In this document: in pieces, positions 35,878 to 44,119 of the stretch
How positions within the stretch are numbered: position 1 is the stretch's first letter
How the letters are laid out: each line of letters opens with the position of its first letter
Source: Spartobacteria bacterium LR76
GTDB taxonomy: Bacteria; Verrucomicrobiota; Verrucomicrobiia; Chthoniobacterales; Terrimicrobiaceae
Assembly: GCA_003054655.1 (NCBI GenBank)
Contig: QAYZ01000007.1
Coordinates: 1-64,000, forward strand
Direction of reading: 5' to 3'
Length of the DNA stretch: 64,000 bases
Notes under the pieces: model-generated
Told to the model about the DNA's origin: nothing
Database searches by the model: none
What the model saw: only the letters and a program-made list of their open reading frames with translations
Made by a program: the position numbers and the translations under genes

Positions 35878-36450
35878 ATGAAACCCGCTACCGCCATCCT
35901 CGTACTTACGCTGCTGGCTGCGGCCCTCACCTCCCGCGCGGAGGATGCTCCGGGCATGGCGGATTTTCTCAAGGAAGTGACCGCTGCGTGCAAGCGGCAG
36001 GATGTCGCGCGGCTGGAAGGCCTCCAGTACGAGGCGGGCGCAGCACCCCAAATGCGAAAAACCAACACGGCGCAGTGGGCTTATATTTTCTCCGGCAGCT
36101 ACCCCGAAGCAGGCTGGCACTTTGACACAGTGAAATTCACTCCTCTGGAAGATCTCGCCAAACCGATACCAGACCTGCAAATGGCCCCGGCAGGCTCCGA
36201 GGAGGCAAGACAGGCGACCAAAAGAGCAAATGATGCGCGCAAGGACGTCCTGGATAGCGTCACAAAGCCCCAATCACTCAAGGGCAAACTCTATGAATAC
36301 AACCTGAAGGTGATTGGTTTTGTCGCCATCATGTTTGCCAAGGACAAGGAGCAAAGCGGCATGATGTTTCCCGTGGGCCTCGATCCCGAGGGGCGCCTGC
36401 GGTTTGCGATGCTGCGGTCGGTGGAGAAAGAGAACTCCCCTCGCCCGTAG
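35878..36450 (+). CDS. Exported hypothetical protein
   Basis: The 190-residue protein has a signal peptide (about 21 residues, SRA cleavage) and a helical region FLKEVTAACKRQD. Its ending, FAKDKEQSGMMFPVGLDPEGRLRFAM, looks beta-rich. It probably stays in the periplasm. I recognise no family. It is preceded by a divergent CDF gene. Confidence 0.65.
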   Translation: MKPATAILVLTLLAAALTSRAEDAPGMADFLKEVTAACKRQDVARLEGLQYEAGAAPQMRKTNTAQWAYIFSGSYPEAGWHFDTVKFTPLEDLAKPIPDLQMAPAGSEEARQATKRANDARKDVLDSVTKPQSLKGKLYEYNLKVIGFVAIMFAKDKEQSGMMFPVGLDPEGRLRFAMLRSVEKENSPRP

Positions 36451-36605
36451 TCGCGGTTTGCAGCGGGGCGGGAAATCGGCTTGAGTCGGGGGCGAAGCAT
36501 GCCGGACACAGCGACGCGATTGGATGTTTTCACGGAATCGGTCATTCAGGGAATGACGCGGATGGCGAATTCCCATGGGGCAAGAGGCAAGTCCCCGAAA
36601 ACGCC

Positions 36606-37094
36606 ATGATCTCCCTCGCCTCTGGCATCAAAAAGCTCCGCTTCGCCGCCTGGCTGGCGGTTTTCATCGGCCCGGTGGCTCTGGTGATGGCGATCGTCGA
36701 ATATCGCCATGAGGCCGCACTCATCCACTCGGGGGCCAGGGCAGAAGGCAAAATCAACTCCTTTCGCTCAATCACCGCGGCCCGGGGGACCAAGGTTTAT
36801 TTTTTCAATGTCACGTGGCGGAATGAACTCGACGGCAAACTGTATCAAAAGGACTTTTCCACAGCAGGCGCGACGTGGCCCGATGGGCCGCCCCGACAAA
36901 CGATCACGGTGACCTATGATCCGAATCGCCCGGGAGATTCCTGGGTCGGGATACGAAGCCAGCCAGATATCGAGCACATCGTTATCGCGTCCGTCATGAC
37001 AGCCCTCGGCATCGTCGCGCTCATCGCGATGCATTTTATTGCCCGGTACATCCTGCGCCGGCTGGAGCTCCCGGAGGAGCGCCGTCTTACCTGA
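36606..37094 (+). CDS. DUF3592-like membrane protein
   Basis: The 162-residue protein has membrane segments at about 12-32 and 125-148 that bracket an extracytoplasmic beta domain. The VYFFNVTWRNELDGKLYQK and TITVTYDPNRPGDSW stretches fit DUF3592. The role of the family is unknown. It lies in a run of small envelope genes on the plus strand. Confidence 0.7.
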   Translation: MISLASGIKKLRFAAWLAVFIGPVALVMAIVEYRHEAALIHSGARAEGKINSFRSITAARGTKVYFFNVTWRNELDGKLYQKDFSTAGATWPDGPPRQTITVTYDPNRPGDSWVGIRSQPDIEHIVIASVMTALGIVALIAMHFIARYILRRLELPEERRLT

Positions 37095-37196
37095 ATTCGA
37101 CGATCATCGCACGCCAGATGACGTGTTTGCGGCCGCAGGGATATCCGCGTTGAGCTTGTCGGCTGCTACCTGTCGACACATAGTCTCCCCCAAGCC

Positions 37197-37691
37197 ATGA
37201 CCATTCACTGCCAGATCACGGAAGAGGACTACATCCGCGCCCAGTACCTACATGTGCGCCCTCGGCCGGTGTTTCTCGCGGCGGGCGTGCTCATGGTGGC
37301 AGCGGCGCTCACGATCATCGTGCTAAAGCTCTTCGTTTACCCCTCGACCACGTCGCAGCCTGCGCCTTATGTGCTGCTTGCCGTCCTCGTGTATCTGGCG
37401 CTGCGGTTTTTTGTCATCATGCCGATGAGTGCAAAGCGCATCTACCGCGAGCAGAAAACACTGCACGACCCGTACGAGGTCGAAATCACGGAGGAGACGA
37501 TACGCTTCGCCAGCCAGCACGGCGGATCGAGTGCCGCGTGGCGGCAGTTGCATAAATACAAGGTCGGGAAGGATTTCATCCTCCTCTATCCCTCGCGGGA
37601 AACCTTTCACATGTTCCCGCGGCGGTGGTTCAGCGACGAGCAGTTCGCGGAGTTTCAGGGCATCCTGGCGCGGCATTTGAAGCGGGGGTAG
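37197..37691 (+). CDS. YcxB-like membrane protein
   Basis: The 164-residue protein has two membrane segments (about 24-45, 55-77) and a cytoplasmic C-terminal domain with YEVEITEETIRFAS, AAWRQLHKYKVGKDFILLYPS and PRRWFSDEQFAEFQGILA. This order is characteristic of the YcxB-like domain (PF14317). No biochemical role is known. Confidence 0.8.
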   Translation: MTIHCQITEEDYIRAQYLHVRPRPVFLAAGVLMVAAALTIIVLKLFVYPSTTSQPAPYVLLAVLVYLALRFFVIMPMSAKRIYREQKTLHDPYEVEITEETIRFASQHGGSSAAWRQLHKYKVGKDFILLYPSRETFHMFPRRWFSDEQFAEFQGILARHLKRG

Positions 37692-37788
37692 GATCAACTC
37701 TCTACTTATCGGCTTTTCAAAACGGGGCGCTTTCCGCTAAGTTTCCTCCAGCGTTCCTCACCTGCGGGGAGCGGGTATCGCCAACGTC

Positions 37789-38289
37789 ATGCCCTCCGCC
37801 ACCGTGATCCTTACAAGCTTCACACTCCTATTTCTGCTGTGGGGAGTCTTTCGCTTCGGCATCTTCGTGGCGGAGCGGGCGGGATCGGCGACGGTGCCGC
37901 CGGATGTCTATCCGATCTGCACGTGGATGCTGCGGATCGTGCTGTTGTTTACATCTGGGGCGGCCTTTCTATTCGTCGCTGCAACCTGCTATTTTCTTGC
38001 TGGAGCGAGTCCGAACCTCCGAGGCTCGGACTCATACGGATTGGCAGCGGCTTTCCTATCCATCGGGGCATATGCTCTCGCTACCCTGGTCCTGAATGCA
38101 CCGTATTTTCCACTGCGATGGAGCATTCGGGCGTATGGACCAGCGCATCTCGTGCTGCTCCCGTGCCTGGTGCCGATCGTCATAAACTTCCGGGAATTTG
38201 CAGCGGCGTTCCTCATCCCGCTGGCGCTTTATTCCTTTCTCTGGAGGCTGTGCCTGTCGGACCGGCAAAAGATTCCGGCGCGGGTGTAG
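37789..38289 (+). CDS. Four-segment integral membrane protein
   Basis: The 166-residue hydrophobic protein has four or five membrane segments (about 5-27, 45-70, 80-103, 112-132, 138-152) and a short basic tail. No motif or family was recognised. It stands after the YcxB-like gene at about 100 bases and may be transcribed separately. The next gene is on the opposite strand. Confidence 0.6.
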   Translation: MPSATVILTSFTLLFLLWGVFRFGIFVAERAGSATVPPDVYPICTWMLRIVLLFTSGAAFLFVAATCYFLAGASPNLRGSDSYGLAAAFLSIGAYALATLVLNAPYFPLRWSIRAYGPAHLVLLPCLVPIVINFREFAAAFLIPLALYSFLWRLCLSDRQKIPARV

Positions 38290-38299
38290 GGAAGCCGGG

Positions 38300-38539
38300 T
38301 CACAACCCCGAGCGCGAGCGGGACGGCCTGCCGGAAACGACGTTGTAAATCCAGATGCCCGCATAGAGGAGAATGTTGACCCCAAGGAGGCCGAGAAGGC
38401 CCAGGGGAGTGAAGAACATCACGCCGAGGGAAAGCAACCCGCTGATCGTGCCGAGCAGCCAGCCTTTGTTGTGATATTCATTGTTCCCGACGTAGACGAA
38501 AACCGAGATAAAGCAGACGATGGCGGCGATTCCGAGCAT
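38300..38539 (-). CDS. Small two-segment membrane protein
   Basis: The 79-residue protein has two membrane segments (about 4-20 and 30-66, perhaps split) joined by NEYHNKGWLLG and a basic C-terminus. It is convergent with the previous gene. No family was recognised. The hydrophobicity pattern and a clear start make it more likely real than the overlapping plus-strand frame. Confidence 0.5.
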   Translation of the reverse strand: MLGIAAIVCFISVFVYVGNNEYHNKGWLLGTISGLLSLGVMFFTPLGLLGLLGVNILLYAGIWIYNVVSGRPSRSRSGL

Positions 38540-38848
38540 AAGCGAGATGGAACAGTCATGCTAACGAATCCGGGGAAGCCATTACGAATCAAATTTGCAA
38601 CACGCAGCACCCCGGTTACGCAGAGTAACACTCGACAATACCCCGAGCGAAATGCAGCGGAAAAGCCATCCGGGAGTGATGAAGGGCGAAATTACGGAAT
38701 GCTACGTAAGGAAAGACTTCCTCTTCATAAAGTAACGCCGAGTTTTCCAATTTTCACTGTTCTGCATGGAGTGATTATGCAGTATCGGCGCTGGGGAGGT
38801 TTCGCTTAGCGAGGACCTCCGGCAACTCACCTTTTTGCGAAGATCACC
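38540..38848. other. Non-coding stretch before the trypsin-like gene
   Basis: No gene is supported here on either strand. The stretch is less GC-rich than its surroundings, as expected for the two outward-facing promoters of the flanking genes, but I could not place boxes with confidence. Short frames that cross it have no coding character. Confidence 0.5.
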
Positions 38849-39976
38849 ATGAAAGCCCTTACAAACCTGCTCGCGGCGGCCATCAGCATCCCCGCGATGG
38901 CGCAGGATGCCACTCCGCAGCCCTCCCCGGCGTCGATCCCGGCCCAGGTGCCCGAGCTTCCATCGGCACCCGCAGATCCGGGCAAGGCACAGATCCCGGG
39001 AGCACTGACAGCGGCGACCCCGGCGGCGCTGAATTTCCAGCAATATGCGCCCTACATGGCCATCATCACCGGCGACCAAAGCGTGGGCAGCGGATTCATC
39101 GCGGCATACGAGGGAGGATACTATCTTTTTACGAATACCCACGTGCTGAGCAGCAACTCGCGGGTGACAGCGAAGCTGCTGAACGGCAAGCCGATCGCGC
39201 TGAACGGCGTGGCCGTGGCCGATAGCTATGACATCTCGGCCTTGCCACAAACGACGGTAACGAGCGGGATCGATATCCTGAAGGACATCGACCAGAATGT
39301 AGCCATCGGCGACGACGTGATCGTCCTCGGCAACAGCCTGGGGGCTGCCGTGGTCACAGAGATCACAGGCAAGGTGACTGGAATCGGACCAGAACTGATC
39401 GAGGTGGATGCGAAGTTCGTCGCAGGAAACAGCGGCAGCCCAATCATTCATGTCAAAACAGGCAAGGCCATCGCTATCGCCACGTTTACCATGATGCGGA
39501 AGATGGAGAACTTTGGCAAAGACTCCCAGTTCAACAGCGTGGAGCGCCGGTTCGGCTACCGCCTGGATAACATTGGCGGATGGCGCAACATGACATGGCA
39601 GAATTTCACGAAGGAGGCGACGGTAGTCAACGCCATCGCCAAACGCACCGAGGATATCTGGAACCTCGCTGCGGACATCTCCGAGAACAACGCCGTCAAG
39701 GAATGGGGCACGCACACCCAGCGAGGAAACTCGCTTTCCAGTGTGATCTCCGACTACAAAAAGGCCATCACCATGCCCAACCTGGGCCAGAGCGGAGCGA
39801 CGGACGCCAAGCGCAAGCTGCTCTTCTGGATCAGCCGCGAAGTCAAAAAGGACTTCCCGGTGCAGAATGTCGCCAGCTTCTCAGCCTACAATAAAAAGCT
39901 CATCGAGGAGCAAAAGGAGCACCGCGAGACGCTGGCGAAGTTCTTCGAGCAGCTCGAGGCCAGCATCAAGCAGTGA
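38849..39976 (+). CDS. Exported trypsin-like serine protease
   Basis: The 375-residue protein has a signal peptide (AMA cleavage near 18) and a proline-rich linker to about residue 60. The protease domain spans about 65-215. The triad is visible: H98 in FTNTHVL, D128 in ADSYDIS and S195 in AGNSGSP. The rest (230-375) is helical with a coiled-coil end and may be a substrate- or partner-binding part. There is no PDZ domain, unlike DegP. The stop is overlapped by the next GTG. Confidence 0.85.
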   Translation: MKALTNLLAAAISIPAMAQDATPQPSPASIPAQVPELPSAPADPGKAQIPGALTAATPAALNFQQYAPYMAIITGDQSVGSGFIAAYEGGYYLFTNTHVLSSNSRVTAKLLNGKPIALNGVAVADSYDISALPQTTVTSGIDILKDIDQNVAIGDDVIVLGNSLGAAVVTEITGKVTGIGPELIEVDAKFVAGNSGSPIIHVKTGKAIAIATFTMMRKMENFGKDSQFNSVERRFGYRLDNIGGWRNMTWQNFTKEATVVNAIAKRTEDIWNLAADISENNAVKEWGTHTQRGNSLSSVISDYKKAITMPNLGQSGATDAKRKLLFWISREVKKDFPVQNVASFSAYNKKLIEEQKEHRETLAKFFEQLEASIKQ

Positions 39977-40287
39977 CGCCCCGGCGGCCCGGCAATCGCG
40001 AGGCGCTGGTGGAGACGGTCCGAAGAACGGAACGAACGGTCCGCCAGCTCTGGTGGGTGACGCTGGGCCTGATGCTCCTGAGCGGCGTGGTCGGAGGAGT
40101 TGCCGTCATGGCAGGCTCCTTTAGCCCAGGATGGGGCGTTGTTCTCTTTCTTAACGGAGCAGCGGACACACTCCTCCTCGCCGTCCCGGCAGGCGTGCTC
40201 CTGTATGTCGGCGTCACCTTGCCCCTGAGGCTCATCGTGTTTCTGCAAATCAGGCTGGGGAAATCCCGGAACACTCCACGATCATGA
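39973..40287 (+). CDS. Small membrane protein coupled to the protease gene
   Basis: The 104-residue product starts at a GTG that overlaps the protease stop (GTGA), which suggests translational coupling. It has a basic N-terminus of about 28 residues and two membrane segments (about 29-48, 62-95). No family was recognised. It may anchor or regulate the protease, but this is from position only. Confidence 0.55.
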   Translation: MTPRRPGNREALVETVRRTERTVRQLWWVTLGLMLLSGVVGGVAVMAGSFSPGWGVVLFLNGAADTLLLAVPAGVLLYVGVTLPLRLIVFLQIRLGKSRNTPRS

Positions 40288-40359
40288 CCACCAGGTCAGG
40301 CCCAGTGCAGCCAAGTGCTCCACCAGACGCCCCGAGCATCTCGCGGGTGCAGCCGTCCG

Positions 40360-41133
40360 TCAATCTCCGCCCGCCGTGGCGCGCTGGCAGTCGGCGAAAG
40401 CTTCGGCGAGGGGGGTCTTTACGTCGCCCGATGGGATGAACTCGTGGCCGATATAGCCGGTGAAACCAGTCTGCCGGATGGCGCGATAGACGGGCGGGTA
40501 GTGGATCTCCTGCGCGGCATCGGGCTGGCCGCGACCGGGATTGCCCGCCGTGTGGTAGTGGGCAAAGCGGGCATGATGCTCGCCGATGGTGCGGATAAGG
40601 TCTCCCTCCATGATCTGCATGTGGTAGATGTCGTAGAGGAGCTTCACGGCGGATGAGTCAACACGACGGCAGACCTCGATACCCCACGCGGTGCGGTCGC
40701 ACTCGTATCCGGCGTGGTCGACTTTGCTGTTGAGCAGCTCGATGGCGAGCGTCACCCCGGCATTCGCCGCCTCGGGGGCGAGACGGGCGAGGATTTCGGC
40801 GGTAGCGTCGATGCCGCAGGCACCGGGCTGGCGGTTGCCGGAGAAGCAGATGAGGACGGGGATGCGCCACTTTGCGGCCTTGGCGATATTGGCGCGAATC
40901 TCGGCCTCGATGCGGGGATGGTTTTCGCGGAGGTTCAGGCCGGACTCGATGGATGCGTGGCCGCCGACGGCGGCGATGCGGAGACCGTGGTTCACCACCT
41001 CGGGCCAGAGGTTCTCCTCGATAAGGTCGACGCCCTCGTAGCCGATGTCTCGCGCGGTGCGCAGGAGGGTTGTGGGATCGAGGCCCCGGTTGGCGAAACA
41101 CCACCAGGAGAAGGATTGCTTGAGCGGATTCAT
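40360..41133 (-). CDS. Hydroxypyruvate isomerase-like TIM-barrel protein
   Basis: The 257-residue protein belongs to the xylose-isomerase-like TIM barrel group. Hyi-type marks are QSFSWWCF at the N-terminus, [26 protein letters not shown] with the catalytic glutamate near 133, [15 protein letters not shown] with metal ligands, and the final [11 protein letters not shown] with the second glutamate. The start at 41133 is preferred; the long open frame further upstream only shadows the dehydrogenase gene. It probably interconverts keto and aldehyde forms of a small sugar acid. It lies 16 bases after the dehydrogenase gene. Confidence 0.85.
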   Translation of the reverse strand: MNPLKQSFSWWCFANRGLDPTTLLRTARDIGYEGVDLIEENLWPEVVNHGLRIAAVGGHASIESGLNLRENHPRIEAEIRANIAKAAKWRIPVLICFSGNRQPGACGIDATAEILARLAPEAANAGVTLAIELLNSKVDHAGYECDRTAWGIEVCRRVDSSAVKLLYDIYHMQIMEGDLIRTIGEHHARFAHYHTAGNPGRGQPDAAQEIHYPPVYRAIRQTGFTGYIGHEFIPSGDVKTPLAEAFADCQRATAGGD

Positions 41134-41149
41134 GGGGAGTTTCCTTTCG

Positions 41150-42163
41150 TTAGCGGGCTGACCAGTCGAAGAGGATGCCCATGGTGCGGGCGCGGTCGCG
41201 GTTGGCGACGGTGTAGGCCTCCTCGCACTGGGCGGGGGTGAAGCGATGGGTGTTGAGGCCGCCGAGCGGGAAGCGCCCGGTGGCGGCGAGGGTGTAGAAA
41301 AGCGCGGTGATGGTCTGGTTGTTCCAGGCGGCGGTGTTGTGGCCATCGTGCGCGCCGACGATGGTGAGGCCACGCATGATGACATCGGGCGTGAGCGTCT
41401 GGCTGCCGGGCTGGCCGGTGTCGCCGAGGACGACGACCGTGCCGCGATCCGCCGCGAGGCCGAGGGCGGCGGAGAAGACGGCGGCGTTGCCGGTTGAGTC
41501 AATAACGACGCGCGGGAGGTGTCCCCCACCCGCCGCGAGCACAGCATCCTTTGCCTCCGTGATGGGGCCGACGATGGTGGCGGAGGCACCGCCCGCGGAG
41601 GCGAGGGCCATGCGATCCGGCACGGCATCGGCGACGATGATCGAGGCGCACCCGGCAGCACGCGCCCAGCGGGTCGACATCTGGCCGATGGGACCCGCGC
41701 CGATGATGAGCACGCTGTCGCCGAGGGTGTAGCGGGCGACGGAGGCCCCGTGATATGCGATCTTGGCCAGTGAAAACCACACCGCCTCATCCCAGCCAAG
41801 GGAGGCGGGAATCGGGAAGCACTCGGCGGCCTCGACGTTGGCGGCGGAGGCGTGGCCGGTGCGACTGGCGACGCGGGCGCCCGGCTGGAGCGTAGTCACC
41901 TCGGAGCCAACAGCCTCGACGGTGCCGACGGCGGTATAGCCGGGATGGAATGGGTATTTCACCCAGTTGTCCCAATGCGTGCCGGGGTCGAAGTGGCGGT
42001 TGAAAACGATGTTCTCTGTGCCGGTGCTCATGAGCGTACGCTCGGTGCGCAGGCGCACCTGGGTGGGCGCGAGGTCTGGGAGGGTGAAGCCTTCCAGGGC
42101 AACCTGCTGCTTGCCGGTGAAGACAAGCCGTGACGGGGAGGTGGTGGTCATGGCGCAATTCAT
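41150..42163 (-). CDS. MDR-family dehydrogenase without zinc cysteines
   Basis: The 337-residue medium-chain dehydrogenase/reductase has a Rossmann GAGPIGQM near residue 155 and [10 protein letters not shown] as its NAD-recognition end. The catalytic zinc cysteine is replaced in TLMSTGTEN near residue 46, and the four structural cysteines are absent, as in the BchC-like branch (GxSxGTE). The N-terminus could also start at 42151 (MTTTS). It is coupled with the hydroxypyruvate-isomerase-like gene in sugar or polyol catabolism and is divergent from an AraC regulator. Confidence 0.8.
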   Translation of the reverse strand: MNCAMTTTSPSRLVFTGKQQVALEGFTLPDLAPTQVRLRTERTLMSTGTENIVFNRHFDPGTHWDNWVKYPFHPGYTAVGTVEAVGSEVTTLQPGARVASRTGHASAANVEAAECFPIPASLGWDEAVWFSLAKIAYHGASVARYTLGDSVLIIGAGPIGQMSTRWARAAGCASIIVADAVPDRMALASAGGASATIVGPITEAKDAVLAAGGGHLPRVVIDSTGNAAVFSAALGLAADRGTVVVLGDTGQPGSQTLTPDVIMRGLTIVGAHDGHNTAAWNNQTITALFYTLAATGRFPLGGLNTHRFTPAQCEEAYTVANRDRARTMGILFDWSAR

Positions 42164-42296
42164 CGCTCTGCACCGGGGCGGCGGGCGATTGAAATAAGCG
42201 GCTTACTTTTGCACTTTTCGGTTTTCTTCCCGGATTGCAACCAGTGAACACACCTTCCCGCTTGAAAATTTCGGCTTCGGCCCGAATGATCACGGC

Positions 42297-43118
42297 ATGG
42301 CGAAAGTTTCTCCCTGGGCGAAGTTTCTGGAGCAACAGGCGGCGCGGCCCCCGCTGGTCTTTGTCCACGGCATGCGCCACGCCACTCCGCTACTGCCCCA
42401 TTGCCCACCCCACGCGCACGCCGAGCTGGAAATCGTCTATCACCCGGTGGGGCGCGGTGCGACGACTGTGGCTGGACGCGCGGTGGAGTTTGGCCAGGGC
42501 AGCGTGATGATCCATCCCCCGGGGCAGGAGCACGACCAGATCATGGAAACGGCGGGCGAGGATCTCTGCGTAAAGATCGCGGCTCCAGGCGGAGGCCCCG
42601 CCTTTCCCCGCGAGTGCCTGCATGTGGATCGTATTGACACTCCCGCCCTCATCGAGGACCTGCGGCTGCTGGCCGGCGTGGGCGCGACCTTGCAGCCTGC
42701 GGGCCAGGCGCTCTGCAACCTGCGGGCGACGACGGTGCTGCTCTCGCTGGTGGAGCTGGCGTGCCGGAGCCGGGACCATGAGCAGGCCAGCCATGCGGAG
42801 CGATGCGTGGCGCAGGCAGAGGAGTATCTGCGCAAGCACTTTGCCACGGTAGGGTCGCTGCGCGAGGTGGCGGAGGCGGTGGGGTTGAGTGCGGATTACC
42901 TGCGACATGAGTTTCGCAGGCTGCGCGGATGCAGCCTCATCGACTATGTGACGACGCTACGGGTGGACCGGGCGAGAACGCTGCTGGTTCACTCCCGCCT
43001 GCCGCTCAAGCAGATCGCCACGCTGTGCGGGTTTCGCGACGAGTATTACTTCTCCCGGGTCTTTCAGCGGCGCACACGGACGACTCCCGCGCGATACCGG
43101 GCAAAAGCTGGCGCGTGA
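42297..43118 (+). CDS. AraC-family transcriptional regulator
   Basis: The 273-residue protein has an N-terminal cupin part (HAHAELEIVYHPVG near 39-52 and MIHPPGQEHDQI near 71-82) that probably binds the inducing sugar. The C-terminal double helix-turn-helix includes LREVAEAVGLSADYLRHEF (187-206) and IATLCGFRDEYYFSRVFQR (about 241-259). It is divergent from the dehydrogenase/isomerase pair across 133 bases and is likely its activator. Confidence 0.92.
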   Translation: MAKVSPWAKFLEQQAARPPLVFVHGMRHATPLLPHCPPHAHAELEIVYHPVGRGATTVAGRAVEFGQGSVMIHPPGQEHDQIMETAGEDLCVKIAAPGGGPAFPRECLHVDRIDTPALIEDLRLLAGVGATLQPAGQALCNLRATTVLLSLVELACRSRDHEQASHAERCVAQAEEYLRKHFATVGSLREVAEAVGLSADYLRHEFRRLRGCSLIDYVTTLRVDRARTLLVHSRLPLKQIATLCGFRDEYYFSRVFQRRTRTTPARYRAKAGA

Positions 43119-43207
43119 CCCTGACCTGATAATACGGTGCAGCCCGGAAGAAACGGGCCGGGATACGGCTTGCAGGCGCGCGCGAAGACATGGTTAATCT
43201 TCCCCCC

Positions 43208-43687
43208 ATGAGCCACGCCTATATCCTCTGGATCGCGACGTTTGCCTATGCCCTGCATGTCGTGGAGGAGTACACCTTTGACTGGAAGGGCTGGGCTGAG
43301 AACGTGCTGAAGCTGCCGGTGAACTGGGTGCACTTTGCCATCGTGAACGGCGTCGTGGTGGTGCTGGGAATTTCCTGCTCCCAGGTGGCGTGGTCGCTCC
43401 CGGCGTACTCGCTGGGATTGCCCGCGCTGATGCTGATCAACGCAACGTTTTTCCATGTGCTGCCTTTTCTCACCACGCGCGGACGCTTCTCGCCGGGGCT
43501 CGGCACGGCGGTGCTGCTCTTTTACCCGATCGCGATCTGGGCGTACTACGGCGCTTATCTCGACGGTGTATTGACGCCTACGACGCTCATCCTGTCCTTC
43601 GTCGTCGGCGCGCTCCTGATGGCCTCGCCCATCGTAATGCTCAAGCTCCGGCTGCTGCCGTATTTTGATCAGAGCCGGAAGGGATGA
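43208..43687 (+). CDS. HXXEE-domain membrane protein
   Basis: The 159-residue protein has HVVEEY near residues 17-22, the HXXEE signature, in a polytopic protein with five likely membrane segments. A second conserved histidine occurs in NATFFHVLPFL near 82-92. The start at 43208 is preferred because it leads directly into the first membrane segment; an in-frame codon six residues earlier (43190) is also possible. Function is unknown. Confidence 0.75.
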   Translation: MSHAYILWIATFAYALHVVEEYTFDWKGWAENVLKLPVNWVHFAIVNGVVVVLGISCSQVAWSLPAYSLGLPALMLINATFFHVLPFLTTRGRFSPGLGTAVLLFYPIAIWAYYGAYLDGVLTPTTLILSFVVGALLMASPIVMLKLRLLPYFDQSRKG

Positions 43688-44101
43688 ACAGAAGGAAGCG
43701 AAGGAAGCAAAGATTAGGCTTCTTTTGCGATTGCGGATCGCCTCGATACTTCACGCCTACCGCGGACCAATACCTTTTTTAACAGAAGATCGCAAAGGAC
43801 ACAAAGGTTGGGCGGCCTTTCAGGAACACACGACGGCGCGAAATTTGCTTCGGCGGCTTTTCTTTGAAGCGGGGAGAACGCTGGCGGGATCATGGCTCAA
43901 GCGTATTGCCTGACCGCTTAACGTGAATCGCTCGTCCGAGTTCACTTTCGATCAACGGTCACAAGTCGCCGTCAGTTCTTTGCGTCCTTTGCGACCTTCT
44001 GTAAAAAATCCGCCTTTGCCTTAGTGGAGGTCCAGCAAGCCCGCAGTGCAGGCTGGCCGCGCGATGCAGCCAGCCCTTCGTTTCCTTTGCTTCCTTCTGT
44101 T
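43687..44101. repeat. Intergenic inverted arrays of a purine-rich repeat
   Basis: The 432-base gap holds four related units. Two point forwards: 43687-43712 and 43781-43807 (core AACAGAAG then CGCAAAGGA). Two are inverted: 43978-44002 (core TTTGCGTCCTTTGCGACC) and 44081-44101 (TTTCCTTTGCTTCC). The outer and inner pairs are mirror images, so the transcript could fold into a nested hairpin. There is no gene in the gap. Similar sequence is at 56651-56745. Confidence 0.6.
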
Positions 44102-44119
44102 CCCTCCTGCCTTTCGCCT

